NCBI RefSeq assembly: GCF_025698545.1
Contig: NC_068572.1
Span: forward strand, 1,178,001-1,242,000
Source of the DNA: Gossypium raimondii
Lineage: Eukaryota > Streptophyta > Magnoliopsida > Malvales > Malvaceae
Direction: 5' to 3'
DNA length: 64,000 nucleotides
Positions 48,577 to 61,221 of this stretch are shown piece by piece (positions within the stretch are counted from its first letter, which is position 1; each line of letters begins with the position of its first letter). Below the pieces are notes generated by a model, which did not search any database, had not been told where the DNA came from, and worked only from the letters and a program-made list of their open reading frames with translations. A program made the position numbers and the translations under genes.

Positions 48577-49667
48577 CCTTTATTTTTCAAAATTCGCTTT
48601 TTTTCTTTTTAAAATTTCTAACCCAACATGTTTTTCCAATCTTTTCATTTTCCAAGAAAATAAAAACAAAATGACATCTTTTCCTACTTTTAAGTTTTTA
48701 AAATTGAATAAATAACAAAAATTCTTCCAATTTTCAATCCAAATATTTATTTATTTTTAAAAAATATAGTAATTTAAAATATTTAAATAAGAAAATTTAA
48801 AATAAAAGATTAAATTGAGGAGAAGCATGTGTTTCATGCTTTGGTCATCAATAAAAGTTGAAACGTTACGAAAGAGACGTACAAGTTTGCTTTTGCTTTC
48901 ATGTAGGCCACTATTTAGGTTGCTTCTCGTGGGGCATATTTATGAAATTTTAATTCCATAATAAATAATATTACGTGAAGCTCAAACAAAACCAATATAT
49001 TTTTCCAATAATTTTAATATTTTTTTATTTTCAGGATAAAATTTTGGGTTTTTTAATAATAAAAAAATATTGAGTACGACTATGTTTTTCTTGGTTCCTT
49101 TAGAGTATTGTTCAATCCAAATAGATTTTTTGAGATGTTTAATTTCATTATTTTGAAGGGCTTAAATAGAATTTTTATTCTATTTTCTGGGGTCAATACT
49201 CAAATATGATCATTTATAAAGATTAGAACTGCAATAGCCCATTTTTGAGGTTTGTATTCGCCGTCGCTTAAAATTAATATTTTTAAAATCGAACTAGTAG
49301 TTGAACCAGTCAGACCACCTATTTGATTAATAAATTATTTAAAAAATATATAAAAACCTAGTACTGATTCACAAGTTATATAAGTGACTAAAAACTAATA
49401 TCTACGACAAATTTGGAATAGATGTAAACAAAAACCTGAATCTACATTGTTTATTCATATAACAAATGCGGATTCAGATTCGAATATCTGAACCCGTTGA
49501 TTATATAATGCTAATGTTTTTATTTTTATTTTTTATATATTAAAAAAAGAATTTTAGCAAAGTTGGATATATAAAAATGATTAGAAATTTTGAAACCGAT
49601 TTTTTTTTTTTTTTTGTAGATTCAAACATCTAACTCACTGCTATTCTTATGAAAACTAAGATATTAG
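48577..49667. other. AT-rich spacer
   Basis: No gene or delimitable repeat was recognised. Confidence 0.4.
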
Positions 49668-49998
49668 TAAGGGTGTTCAATCGGTTAATTGACCCGAACT
49701 ATCATTAACTGAATTAACCGACTCTTTTAAACCCTTAACCCTTAATCGAATCGAACTTTTTCAGTTAATTCGGCCGGTTAATCGAATTAACCAAAATTTA
49801 TATTTTTTTTGGTTAAAACAAGTATAAAACATATAAAAAATTAATCGAATTCAATATAAGTAAAATGTATATAAAAAATATAAATTTTCGGTTAATTCAA
49901 TTAATTAACCGATTTCGAACCGAATTAACCGTTAACCGAACTTTCAAAAAATTATTAACCAAATTAATTCGGTTTTACCCGAAATTTGCACACCCCTA
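49668..49998. mobile_element. hAT MITE
   Basis: It begins TAAGGGTGTTCAATCGGTTA and ends, reversed, TAGGGGTGTGCAAATTTCGG, with inner CGGTTAATTCGG motifs. Flanks GATATTAG and TATAGTAG match at 6 of 8. It belongs to the same broad family as 29575-29964. Confidence 0.65.
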
Positions 49999-50570
49999 TA
50001 TAGTAGTTCACGTCTCATCATACGTAATCCACGTGTGTGGGTTCTCTCTAAATTTTACTTTGTTTAAATCGATTTTATCCAGATTTATTTCGATATAAAT
50101 TTAAATATATTTCGATTATCAATCTGAATATACGTTTTAACAACAAACTCTAACTATAATCATTAAGATATATTATATGCAATTATACGTACAAATTCCC
50201 CAAAGTCAAAAGGATTTATGCTTATCAATTAGGCCAACCTACCTTAATTATCTAGGATTACCTTACCCTATACGCATTATTTTAGCACCGTATTCGTCTA
50301 ATTAATTCTTTAAAATTTCTCCTAAGAACCCCAAAAGTTTTCTTTATTTCTAATTTTCGGCCATAACCAAGCAAATAAGTTACAATTTGGTCTATATGCA
50401 ATAAGAAAATTAGGAAAATATTCAAGTTTTTGGACTCCTTTTTCCCCCAAAGGAATTTTCCTCCTTAAACTGCCATGTTAATTGACATAATTTTTTTGAT
50501 GGAATAATTAATTAATTAATTAATTAATATATTTTCTAACAAGTAATTTTTACAATTTTTATTTTTAGAA
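49999..50570. other. AT-rich spacer
   Basis: Nothing was recognised apart from an (AATT)n run at about 50505-50527. Confidence 0.4.
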
Positions 50571-50863
50571 TAAAAAAAGGGTAAACTACAAAAACAGTCA
50601 CTTTTATTTGCCTCAAATTACATTTTAGTTACTTATGTTTGAAATGTTACGTTTTAGTCACTTACGTTATCGTTTTGTTACAAAGTGGTCACTTTACCAT
50701 TAAGCTTCGTTATCTCCTTAACGGCGGTCCTATGTGGCAGTCTAAATTGGTTTTAAATGCCAACTTGGATGTCCTACGTGGCAGTCCAAATTAAGTTTAT
50801 TTAATTAAAAACCTATTTCCATCCCAACAACTAGACACGCAAGTTGGCATTTAAAATCCATTT

Positions 50864-50979
50864 TGTAACAACCCGACCCGTGTCTATCGTCGAATTAGAG
50901 TTACGAGGCATTACCGATCAAAACCCAACCCGAAATTTTTTTTTAAAAATTATACTAACTCAACCACAAAATTTCCTCC

Positions 50980-51015
<36 letters not shown>

Positions 51016-51528
51016 AGCACATAATCAATTAAAATCAAACATGCATCATTAATCAAATTACATATATCAACTATGTTTCAAAATTCAACCGTATCATTAT
51101 CATTTACCTAATCAAAATTTGATATAATTCAAATTCTTAAAACATTTCAAACCTATATGATTATATATCATAAATCAAGCATGTATCCAAACATTTATTT
51201 GTACACATTTATTTCGTTTAAATTTACTAACTATACTACATATTACAATATAAATAATCTACCTTGTTTGGACAGCTCTTATACATCAATTTGGACAACA
51301 TTTATATACCGAATTAAACAACATTTATACACCAAAATTTGGACAGCTTATATACAACAAATGGGCAGCATATACATACCAAATTTAGCAGCATTTTTAC
51401 ACCAAAATTTAACAGCATATATACAACAAATGGGCAGCATATACGTACCGAATTGAGCAACATTTTTACACCAAAATTTAACCGCATATATACAACAAAT
51501 GGGCAGCATATACATAATACGTCATATA
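50864..51528 (+). repeat. Left inverted arm with tandem repeats
   Basis: This is an inverted copy of 61219-61906. Its inner end (about 51290-51515) holds three to four tandem units of about 68 bp containing 'ACAACAAATGGGCAGCATAT' and 'CACCAAAATTTAACAGC'. An (AT)n run is at about 50985-51011. Confidence 0.85.
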
Positions 51529-52451
51529 TGTTGACACCATTTTTTTGATAAAACGAGGTCGACTTGGGTTTTGAAAAATGAAAACGAAAGTGGGAGTCGC
51601 CACCAATCTTTTTTTTGATGAGGTGTGATCGGGTCACCTCATAAAACAGTGGTTTTTAATAAACGGTTTAGATTTATTAAAACAATGCTTTTGGTCTGCG
51701 AAATTCAGAAAAACGGGTTTGGGAGTCAGTTACATACGAGGAAGGATTATCACCCTCGTAACGCCCAAAATTGGTACCTAGTTGATTACTTAATGTCTTG
51801 GTGTCAAAAATTAAAAACTTTGAAGAAATTTAAAATATGATCTTTTATTGAAATACGAAAAAATATTTGAAAAAGAAAAAAAGGACATACTTCACGTTGA
51901 TCGAGAAAAAGAATTGCATTCCGTAAGTTAGGACACAATGGCTTGAATTCCCGATGCGCGAATGAACGCCAAAAATTATTTATTTTGAGAGATATTTGAT
52001 TATCTCGGGTTTTGAAAAGAAATCGTGTCCCGTAAGTTGGAACACGATCTTTTAATAATTTCCGAGATTATTTAAAACACTTAAGTTTGAAAGGATTCGT
52101 ATGTTTAAATTCGTTGAGAAGGTCGAAACCCCGTAAGTTAGGGCACGATCTTTTCGAACCTTAGAATACGAAATTTTACTTATTTTAAAGCCATGATCTT
52201 ACATAAAAAATTAATTTATCATAAAATGGTAGGAATAGAATACATGATGATAATACATGCAAAACTATATGAGCAACAATAATAAAAATGAATGCATAAA
52301 AGGGACAAATTAATAACATGCAAAATAGCAAGTAAGCGAATAAAATTAAAATATTCTTTAAAATAATAATAAAAACATAAATAAATAAATAAAAGATATG
52401 AACAAAATTATAAAAATATAAAGTGTGTATATATATATGTGTATTAAAATT
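51529..52451 (+). mobile_element. Gypsy LTR copy 1, truncated
   Basis: It starts TGTTGACACCATTTTTTTGA and is collinear with the first 920 bp of the LTR at 55372. At about 52451 the match stops abruptly and decayed pol follows. In the minus orientation of the adjoining gag/pol it is the 3' LTR lacking its 5' part. Confidence 0.85.
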
Positions 52452-52489
52452 CTGATATCGTGCCGTTGTTCAATTTTAGTGCGTTGTCA

Positions 52490-52700
52490 GATATGCTCCT
52501 TTTTGGCATTTCATACTGACATGTGATTTTTCAAGAATTCACAGACTGTTGACTTTGCGACATTAGCATATGAAGCAGCTTCTACCTACTTAGTGAGGTA
52601 ATTGATGACCATAAAGATAATCGTCAAAAACCTTAGGTGAGATCGGCCCTATGACATCTGTGCCCCACATAGAGAAAGGCAATGGCTTCCACTGACTCTG
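52490..52700 (-). pseudogene. Gypsy integrase remnant
   Basis: On the minus strand, pieces read PFSMWGTDVIGPISPK and, after a frameshift, VEAASYANVAKSTVCEF. These are typical of the integrase core of plant Ty3/Gypsy elements. Stops and frame changes make it non-functional. Reverse transcriptase is missing. Confidence 0.75.
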
Positions 52701-53209
52701 TGTAAGGTAGAATCTTGTTCTCCCGTCTTTAACAAATCAAGAGATAAGCTACAGTCTCAATTATCTTTAAAGTCTTGAAGTTTAATCTGGACACATATCT
52801 TGCTCAAAAGGAGGTTCTGAGTCAATAGTAATGTCACTCGTATCATTAATATCTGGAGACCTATTATAGGACGAAAGTAGATCCAAAGAATAAAAGAATC
52901 TAAAAATATTTATCTGTATAGTATGGTTATGAATGAAATGGAAACAATAAAAGAATATTTGTTCAAAATGAGAAACAAAGATGTATTTTATTGAAATAAA
53001 GATGTTGGACATAAGCCTATCTCACAAAAGCCTATCTCACAAAAGGATTCTTATTGCCCCTAGGCTTAGAGCAATAAGCGTATTTTAGACATTACTCTAA
53101 ATTAGGTCTAAAAACATAGGGATCTCTTCCGCAGTCCTACTATTCAAAACACCTCCAAGTATGTAAGGGTAAATATCTAACAAGGTCCTTTCTTCAGTTG
53201 TTTCTTCGC
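52701..53209. other. Internal region of Gypsy element, unassigned
   Basis: This lies between the integrase and gag remnants. No domain was recognised. Protease and reverse transcriptase that should be here are deleted or beyond recognition. Confidence 0.4.
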
Positions 53210-54157
53210 ACGGCGTTGATGTGAACGTTTTCCAATATTTCTTCATGCATCGCATTTATCCCGATTATCAATATGATTGGGCAACAGATTTTTTGTATCG
53301 AACTTGACAATGCCCATACTGATGAGCCTTTCAACCATTTTTTTAAAGGCGACATAATTTTCTATTGAATGCTCCGTAATTCCCGCATGATAGTCACATT
53401 ACGCATTTGTGTCGTACCATTTGGGGCACGGAGGTTGTAAAGGCTTCAAGTAAAAAGGGGAAACAACATGTGAGTCAAATAAATTCTGATACAGCTCCTG
53501 GTATGACATTGGGATTGGTACAAATTTAGACTTCTTAATGTTTTGCTTTGTACCAGATTCTCATTTCTGGCGATCTGATGGCTAGAAGTAACAGTTCTTG
53601 GCTGGTTTTGCAATAATCGGCTTTGAATAACCATCGTTATACCTACTTACATCATTCATCTCATTTTTCCTCTTCCTTGAGGCCATCGAAGTATTGATTT
53701 GGGGGCTCCACTCTTGCCCTTTCCGTTTGTAACGACCTCCAAATTGTTTTGAGAACTCCACTCTCGTCTGTTTTGTTCTTGCTAGATCTTCAAGGACAAC
53801 GGGATTAGTTAGATTGTCCCTAGGGTTGGAATCTGAGCCTATCGCAAAATTAACCGGTGTCGCAGTACTGGTCTAGTATTATGGTCGGATGTTAACAGTT
53901 ACCCTTTGTGGATATGTATTCGATTGTGCTTGGATGTTTGTTGGGGTAAAACCTGGAAAATGAGTAGGGTTTTCATTATCATCTCCAAAATTGACTACAG
54001 GGTTTTTCTTTTTATCTCTAGCCGATAGCTATGCTAACTGGCTCATCAAGCTCTTTTGGGATTCTTGTATGTCTTGTTGGATCTTTTCTAGTTGTTCTTA
54101 CATCTGAGCTTGTATCTGTTCTTGCAATTGCTCTAATCTCTCTAGTCTCTGATCCAT
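53210..54157 (-). pseudogene. Gypsy gag remnant
   Basis: It begins MDQRLERLEQLQEQIQ at 54157 and has an early in-frame stop. Later parts read FVPIPMSYQELYQNLFDS, VVSPFYLKPLQPPCPKWY and CDYHAGITEHSIENYVAF. These are the gag-to-protease junction typical of this plant Gypsy lineage. Several stops make it decayed. Confidence 0.8.
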
Positions 54158-54827
54158 TTATTTGGTTTTGCAGCGACTACCGTAATGATATCTAGTTGGC
54201 AGATTTTTGTTAGTTTTCAGTGCAACTGAAATAATTTTACCTAATTAGGGTCATTTTGTGAAAATCTAATGCATATGATGCAATGCGATGCAAATGCATA
54301 TGATGCAATGCGATGCAAATGCATGGAATGAATGCAAAAAGAAAGAGAGGCATTGATTCTGAATTCAATTCCATTAGAACAACTTTTCTAAAAGACAAAT
54401 TTCTTTACATAAAACGAATTACATATGCGGCTTTGCCCTCATATTCTTGGTGAAGACACTGGTATTTTCCTTCATATCCGGATGCTAGGATCAAAGCTTG
54501 CAAATTCTAAATTCTGTCTCTTCTAAGCCACGACCCATTGCTCACCCCGCAATGCTCTTTAGTTTCTTTTGAGACGTGATAGCTCTCGAATAATCTTCAT
54601 CAATTTGAATCCTTAAGCAGCGAAGCATAGTTGTGTATTCCTCCACAATCTTCCAACTTTCTCTCATTGCGTTTGATCGTTCTATATTAAGGCAGTCGCA
54701 TTATTTTCCACTTTATCAAGAAATTCGTTTTCCATGACAAGCTTTTCTATTTAGCAATTGAATTTAAATCAACACCTCTTTTCTATGATGAAAATGCAAA
54801 GCAATTATAAACAAAACAAAACAACAC

Positions 54828-55371
54828 GGGTTAGTACAAAGCAAAAGTAAGCAAGAAAGAAACAAAAAGAGCACCTATTCGGGTAACTACTGGGGGTTTG
54901 AAGTAGTTCTACCTAGGGTAGGCTCTTAAGGCTCATTATATGCGGTTCGGTTCTAAAGTAGGGGTACCTGAACCAGCAGATTCCTCAATCCTCACCCATT
55001 ATAGGCTCATACGGACTGAGTTCAGTTCAGGGGAATACATTTCCCTATGACCATGTGGAGATGAAAAGACATAGGTAAGGATGTATCCTGGAAGCGATTC
55101 ACTATCCCATGCGGAGACCTCACGAAGGCGTAGTTTCTCACTCCCACTTAAAAGGGTGTGACCAACGGTCATGCAATGCAATGCGCAGAAATATATTCGA
55201 ACTTAAACTAACACAGTGATGATAAATCACAATAATGAAGATCATAATAAAGATAAAAATGCAACGAAAGGATCGTATATTTAAACTAAGTTTTTGATTT
55301 TTGACAAAAAGACAAAAAGTAACCAACTCGTGGCTTGACTCTCGTGTTTGTCCCCAGTGGAGTCGCCAAGC
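54828..55371 (-). mobile_element. Gypsy leader and primer-binding region, copy 1
   Basis: Immediately inside the LTR the minus strand reads GCTTGGCGACTCCACTGGGG. This is the conserved leader start of this element type, where the tRNA primer would bind. The whole 545 bp is an inverted copy of 60669-61221. Confidence 0.75.
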
Positions 55372-56891
55372 TGTTGACACCATTTTTTTGACAAAACGGG
55401 GTCGACTTGGGTTTTGAAAAATGAAAACGAAGGTGGGAGTCGCCACCAATCTTTTTTGATGAGGTGTGATCGGGTCACCTCGTAAAACGATTGTTTTTAA
55501 TAAACGGTTTAGATTTATTAAAACAATGCTTTTGGTCTGTGAAATTCAGAAAAACGGGTTTGAGAGTTAGTTACGTAGGAGGAAGGATTATCATCCTCGT
55601 AACGCCCAAAATTGGTACCTAGTTGATTACTTAATGTCTTGGTGTCAAAAATTAAAAACTTTGAAGAAATTTAAAATACGATCTTTTATTGAAATACAAA
55701 AAAAATATTTGAAAGAGAAAAAAAGGACATACTTCACGTTGATCGAGAAAAAAAATTACATCCCGTAAGTTAGGACACAATGTCTTGAATTCCCGATGCT
55801 CGAATGAACGCCAAAATTTATTTATTTTAAGAGATATTTGATTATCTCGGGTTTTGAAAAGAAATCGTGTCCCGTAAGTTAGAACACGATCTTTTAATAA
55901 TTTCTGAGATTGTTTAAAACACTTAAGTTTGAAAGGATTCATATGTTTAAATTCGTCGAGAAGGTCGAAACCCCGTAAGTTAGGGCACGATCTTTTCGAA
56001 CCTTAGAATACGAAATTTTATTTATTTTAAAGCCATGATCTTACAGAAAAAAAATTAATTTATCATAAAATGGTAGGAATGGAATACATGATGATAATAC
56101 ATGCATAACTATATGAGCAACAATAATAAAAATGAATGCATAAAAGAGACAAATTAATAACATGCAAAATAGCAAGTAAGCGAATAAAATTAAAATATTC
56201 TTTAAAATAATAATAAAAACATAAATAAATAAATAAATAAATGATATGAGCAAAATTATAAAAATATAAAGTGTGTATATATATGTGTATTAAAATTATG
56301 AAGTATAAAAGATATATATGTAAATATATATACGTACGTACATGAATTGTAAAATATATGAAAAATGTGAAAGTGTGTACGTGTATAAATTATAAGACAC
56401 AATAAGAGAGTTACACGAGCATGTATATAAAAAATATGTATAGGTATGTATGTAAATTATATATTATAAAAATATAAGTATATGTGGATTTGTATATGCA
56501 TGAAGATAGAAGTAAATATATATAATGACATATAAATATGTATGTAAAATAAATATACATATATGTATAAAATGGGTGTCTATAAAATTGAAATGAGACA
56601 TACTTATAATAACTTTAAAATGTATATATACATATATTTTGAGACTATAAAATATAAAAGAATATACATATGTATATAGTTTTAAGTTATATAAAATATA
56701 TGTATGTATGTATTAAATATTTAAAAAATTAAAAATACAAAAACTGTGTGAGTATATATATATATATATAACAAAACTTGAAGTAGAAAAGGGTATAAAA
56801 TAGGACAATAATAATATTATTAATGTTACTAATAGAATAATAAAACAGTATAAATCTTAAATATATATGCGTGTATATATATATAAGTAAT

Positions 56892-56925
<34 letters not shown>

Positions 56926-58246
56926 TAATAAGACAAATATATTTAAAATCTTCATAAATAAGTATAAATGGGAATATAACAATAATAACAATAATATAGA
57001 TAATAATACTAATAATAATGATAATATATTAGTTTTAAACATACATATATATAAAGATAAATGAATATATATATATGATTAATAATAGAATAAAAATGCA
57101 AAAGGGATTAAATTGTGATAAAAGGAAATTTAAAAGTAAAATTATAAATAAGTAAATAAATAAGGACTGAAGGTGCATGACGCGAGAAGGCCAAGGGCCA
57201 AATGCGCAAAATACACAAATCTGGACACGTGTCCATTTTCAGCGCGTCAGTGGATTAAGGACCCGATTGAAATCCAAACAAAGTTACGGGGCCGAATTAA
57301 AAAAGTGAAAATAAACAAAAAAGGGAGAAAATTGAAAAGGACATGAACGCGAAAGGGCCAAGGTTGCAACTAACCCATCCGCACAAAAACACGCGGACCC
57401 TGGGTTGCGGGTCGGGTCTACACGCGGGTTTCAGAGACGAAATGGCGTCGTTTTGAAGCCTACAAGCCCTGGCTCAAAATGACGTCGTATCCTTTTAAGA
57501 TTTAAACAAAAATTTCTTTAAAAAATTTACAATAATGCTGAAAGAAAAGAAAAAAGTTTTATTTCCTCTGCTAGGGTTTTTGAATCCCTCCTTAACCGTT
57601 GCCGCCTCAACAGCTCTCGAGCTCACCAAGGCTCCGATTACGACGGAGTTCGGCGGCTCCGACGACAAGTTACCCTTCTCCCTTTCTTTTCTATTTATTA
57701 TTTCATACATATATGAAGAACAGGCCCAAAAGAAGAATAGAGAGAAAAAAACTTTGATTGTTTTTGTATTTTTTCCTTTTAAAAATCTCCTCTTCTTTTT
57801 GTATTCTTATAGGTAAAAAAACAAAGAGTAGAATAAAGAAGTAAAATAAAAATGAATTAAAACGCAAACTCGAAGTAAACCTTCTGAGGACTTCTCCATT
57901 TTTTATTGCTCTTGTGACTGAAAAAGCAGAAGAAAAATAGAGATAATAATCGATTTTTATAGCCGATTTACAATGCATTTTGTTGTAATTTTTTATTACT
58001 TTGCGCTGCTTGTTGCGTGTTTGCTTATTTTTGCAGGTGGAAGTTGCGGTGATTGAAGCAAGTAGCAGAGTCGGTGGCTGCCAGAGAAGTGATGTGACGG
58101 AGGCGTGTGAGGCGTGCGGCGCGAGGGCGGTGGCAGAGACTAGAGTTCTGAAACCCTAGTTTTCATTGGGTTTGGATTAGGCTGAGTTGGGCTCATTTGA
58201 GCTAGTGTTAGGTGGGTTTTGGGCCAGGCGAAATTGAGCTTCTACA
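55372..58246 (-). mobile_element. Full-length Gypsy LTR copy 2 (2.9 kb)
   Basis: TGTTGACACC at the low end and TTCTACA at the high end give TG...CA termini. The low side borders leader/gag (so it is the 5' LTR of that minus element). The high side borders a polypurine tract (so it is also the 3' LTR of a second minus-oriented element). The first 920 bp are shared with copy 1 with few differences. The middle (56280-57100) is very AT-rich with microsatellites and the end (57180-58246) is GC-richer. Confidence 0.8.
56893..56926. repeat. (AAT)n microsatellite in LTR
   Basis: About eleven AAT units in LTR copy 2. Further AT and ATA runs occur nearby. Confidence 0.85.
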
Positions 58247-58259
58247 GCTGCCCCTCTTT
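58247..58259 (-). other. Polypurine tract of a Gypsy element
   Basis: On the minus strand AAAGAGGGGCAGC lies directly before the LTR start TGTAGAAGCTC. This is the expected plus-strand priming site. Confidence 0.75.
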
Positions 58260-58429
58260 GCTCGTTGTCGTGTAACGAGAACAAAGCAAAGACTAAGAAA
58301 GACCAGTTTTGCCCGGTCTCGTTAATTATTGGTTTGCTCTGGTGCTTCTCTTTTCAAGTAGCTTTACCCTAGTCCACTGTGTCTTGTTGCTTCAATCCGC
58401 TCCACTTCACTTTAGAAAGATTTGACTTA

Positions 58430-59870
58430 TAGCTTCAATCTTCACCGCAGCAACTTCAGGGGGACGAGATTCGTGGTTTTAGTCTACTCCATAGCAACGT
58501 TAGAGAGATAAGACATGTATCTCAACCTGCTCTACTGCAACTTTAGGGAGATAAGGTTTGATATGATAAGATCGGCTATCCCCAGTCTGCTCCACTATAA
58601 CTTCAGAGAGATAAGATTCATCCTCTGCTTCACTGCAATTTCAGAGAGATGATGTTTGATATGATAAGATCTAATTCGGCCTACTGCAACTTCAGAGGTA
58701 TATGATTCATCGTTTTAGTCCGCTCTACTGCAACTTCAGGGAGATAGGATTAGTAGTTTTAGTTTGCTCCACTGTAACTTCGGGGATCTTACTACACGAT
58801 AAGATCCACTATCAACGGTCTTCAATCTGCTCCACTGCATCTTCAGGGAGATAAGATTTGTTATGGTAGATTTAATCCGACCTACTGCAACTTTAGAGGT
58901 ATAAGATTCATTATTTTGGTCCGCTCCACTGCAACTTCAAGGAGATAAGACTCATCGTGGTCTGCTCTAGTGCAACTTCAGAGAGATAATATCTGCTATC
59001 TTCAGTCTATTCTACTGCAACCTCAGTGAGATAAGACTTGTAGCTTCAATAAAGTTTGATGCGATCTGTTCTACTGCAACTTCAGAGAGATAAGATCCAT
59101 CATTTTGACCCATTCCACTGCAACTTCAGGGAGATAGGACTCGTATCTTCAACTTGCTCCACAGCAACTTCAGGGGGATAAGACTTGTAATTTCAACTTG
59201 CCCTGCTGCAATTTCAGGGGGCAAGGTTTTGGTTTTTTCAACCTACTCTACTGCAACTTCAAAGAGCTAAGGTTTGTAGCCTATAACTTCAATCTGTTCC
59301 ACCGCAACTTCAGGGAAATAAGATTCACTATCTTCAGTCTGCTCCACTGCAACTTCAGGGAAATAAGATCCATTATTTTAATCCGTTCCACTGTAACTTC
59401 AGGGAGGTAGGATTAGTAACTTTAATCTGCTCCACTGTAACTTTAGGGAGATAAGACTTGTATCTTCAACCTGCCCCACTACAACTTCATGGGGATAAGG
59501 TTTGCTATTTCAACCTGCTCTACTGCAACTTCAGAGAGACAAAATTTGATATGATCTGCTCTACTGCAACTTTAGAGAGACGAGATCTGTTATGATAGAT
59601 TTAATCTGTTCCACTGCAACTTTAGGGAAATACGATTTGCCATCTTTAATATGCTCCACTGCAACTTCAGGGAGATAAGATTGGTGGCTTAAATCTGCTT
59701 CCTACTACCTTAGGAAGATAAGATTCGCCGTCTTCGATCTGCTCCAATACTGTTTAGGGAGATAAGATCTGCAAGCTTCAACTTACTCCACCACTGCTCA
59801 AGGAGATAAGGTTGGTGCTTTTGATCTGCTTCACTACCAGTACAGGAAGACAAGACCTACTACTTCTAGT
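58430..59870. repeat. Minisatellite of about 30 units inside Gypsy sequence
   Basis: About 27-31 imperfect units of 40-60 bp are built on CTGCTCCACTGCAACTTCAG followed by GGAGATAAGA. Units near 59690-59870 are the most divergent. The array is next to the polypurine tract, so it belongs to the 3' internal region of the minus-oriented element. Confidence 0.9.
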
Positions 59871-60291
59871 CGTACACCATTGTATTGGAATGAGCTCAGT
59901 GAAAACAAGATACATGGGGTAGATTTGATTAAAGAGACTGAACAGAAAGTGAAAGTGATTTGGGATAGTCTGAAATCAGCATCGGATCGTCAAAAGTCTT
60001 ATGCGGACTTGAAAAGAAAGGATATAGAATTTCAGATAGGGAAAAATTGTTTTTGAAAGTCTCACCGTGGAAGAAAATACTCAGATTTGGTTGCAAAGGC
60101 AAATTAAGTCCAAGATTCATTGGACCGTATGAGATTATAGAGCGTATCGACCCGATTGCTTATAGATTGTTGTTGCCACCTGAGTTAGAAAAGATTCACA
60201 ATGTATTCTATGCGATGCTTCATAGATACAGATTCAATCCTTCACATGTGATTAGTCTGACTGAGATTGAAATTAATTCACAATGTATTCT
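59871..60291 (+). pseudogene. Gypsy integrase C-terminus in opposite orientation
   Basis: On the plus strand it reads [65 protein letters not shown] and [18 protein letters not shown]. These are the GPY/F-type end of a plant Gypsy integrase. One stop follows IGKNCF. It stops at [10 protein letters not shown] without the chromodomain-like tail, and its orientation is opposite to the gag/pol remnants at 52-54 kb. Confidence 0.85.
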
Positions 60292-60668
60292 CTTTCTCGA
60301 TCAACGTGAAGTATGTCCTTTTTTCTTTTTCAAATATTTTTTCGTATTTCAATAAAAGATCGTATTTTAAATTTCTTCAAAGTTTTTAATTTTTGACACC
60401 AAGACATTAAGTAATCAACTAGGTACCAATTTTGGGCGTTACGAGGGTGATAATCCTTCCTCGTACGTAACTGACTCCCGAACCCATTTTTCTGAATTTC
60501 ACAGACCAAAAGCATTGTTTTAATAAATCTAAATCGTTTATTAAAAACAACCGTTTTACGAGGTGACCCGATCACACCTCATCAAAAAAAGATTGGTGGC
60601 GACTCCACCTTCGTTTTCATTTTTCAAAACCCAAGTCGACCTCGTTTATCAAAAAAATGGTGTCAACA
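60292..60668 (-). mobile_element. Gypsy LTR copy 3, inverted and truncated
   Basis: Reverse complement of the first 380 bp of the LTR at 51529 and 55372, ending GGTGTCAACA on the plus strand. It joins leader copy 2 directly, as a 5' LTR would. Confidence 0.85.
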
Positions 60669-61221
60669 GCTTGGCGACTCCACTGGGGACAAACACGAGA
60701 GTCAAGCCACGAGTTGATTACTTTTTGTCTTTTTGTCAAAAATCAAAAACTTAGTTTAAATATACGATCCTTTTGTTGCATTTTTATCTTTATTACGATC
60801 TTCATTATTGTGATTTATCATCGCTGTGTTAGTTTAAGTTCGGATATATTTCTACGCATTGCATTGCATGACCGTTGGTCACACCCTTTTAAGTGGGAGT
60901 GAGAAACTACGCCTTCGTGAGGTCTCCGCATGGGATAGTGAATCGCTTCTGGGATACATCCGTACTTATGTCTTCGTGAGATTTTCATCTCCACATTGCC
61001 ATAGGGAAATGTATTTCCCTGAACTGAACTCAGTCCGTATGAGCCTATAATGGGTGAGGATTGAGGAATCTGCTAGTTCAGGTACCCTTACTTTAGAACT
61101 GAACCGCATATAATGAGCCTTAAGAGCCTACCCTAGGTAGAACTACTTCAAACCCCTAGTAGTTACCCGAATAGGTGCTCTTTTTGTTTCTTTCTTGCTT
61201 ACTTTTGCTTTGTACTAACCC
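60669..61221 (+). mobile_element. Gypsy leader and primer-binding region, copy 2
   Basis: It starts GCTTGGCGACTCCACTGGGG on the plus strand and is an inverted copy of 54828-55371. It ends at the same internal point ('TTTGTACTAACCC'), where the right arm begins within a shared GGG. Confidence 0.8.

Noticed and set aside
50864-51528. Ordinary 5' LTR of a retrotransposon beginning TGTAACAACCC
   Set aside because: The partner at the other end is inverted, not direct, so a simple LTR pair does not explain it.
51157-51548. Open frames with repeated IYTTNGQHI-like peptides
   Set aside because: They are translation of a 68-bp non-coding tandem repeat whose period is not kept open in related copies.
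57535-57816. 93-codon open frame in GC-rich LTR sequence
   Set aside because: It is located in an LTR with no recognisable domain. This part of such LTRs is usually untranslated.
58430-59870. CRISPR-like array
   Set aside because: Spacer-like parts are themselves repeated, units degrade gradually, and the setting is a plant Gypsy element. It is a minisatellite.
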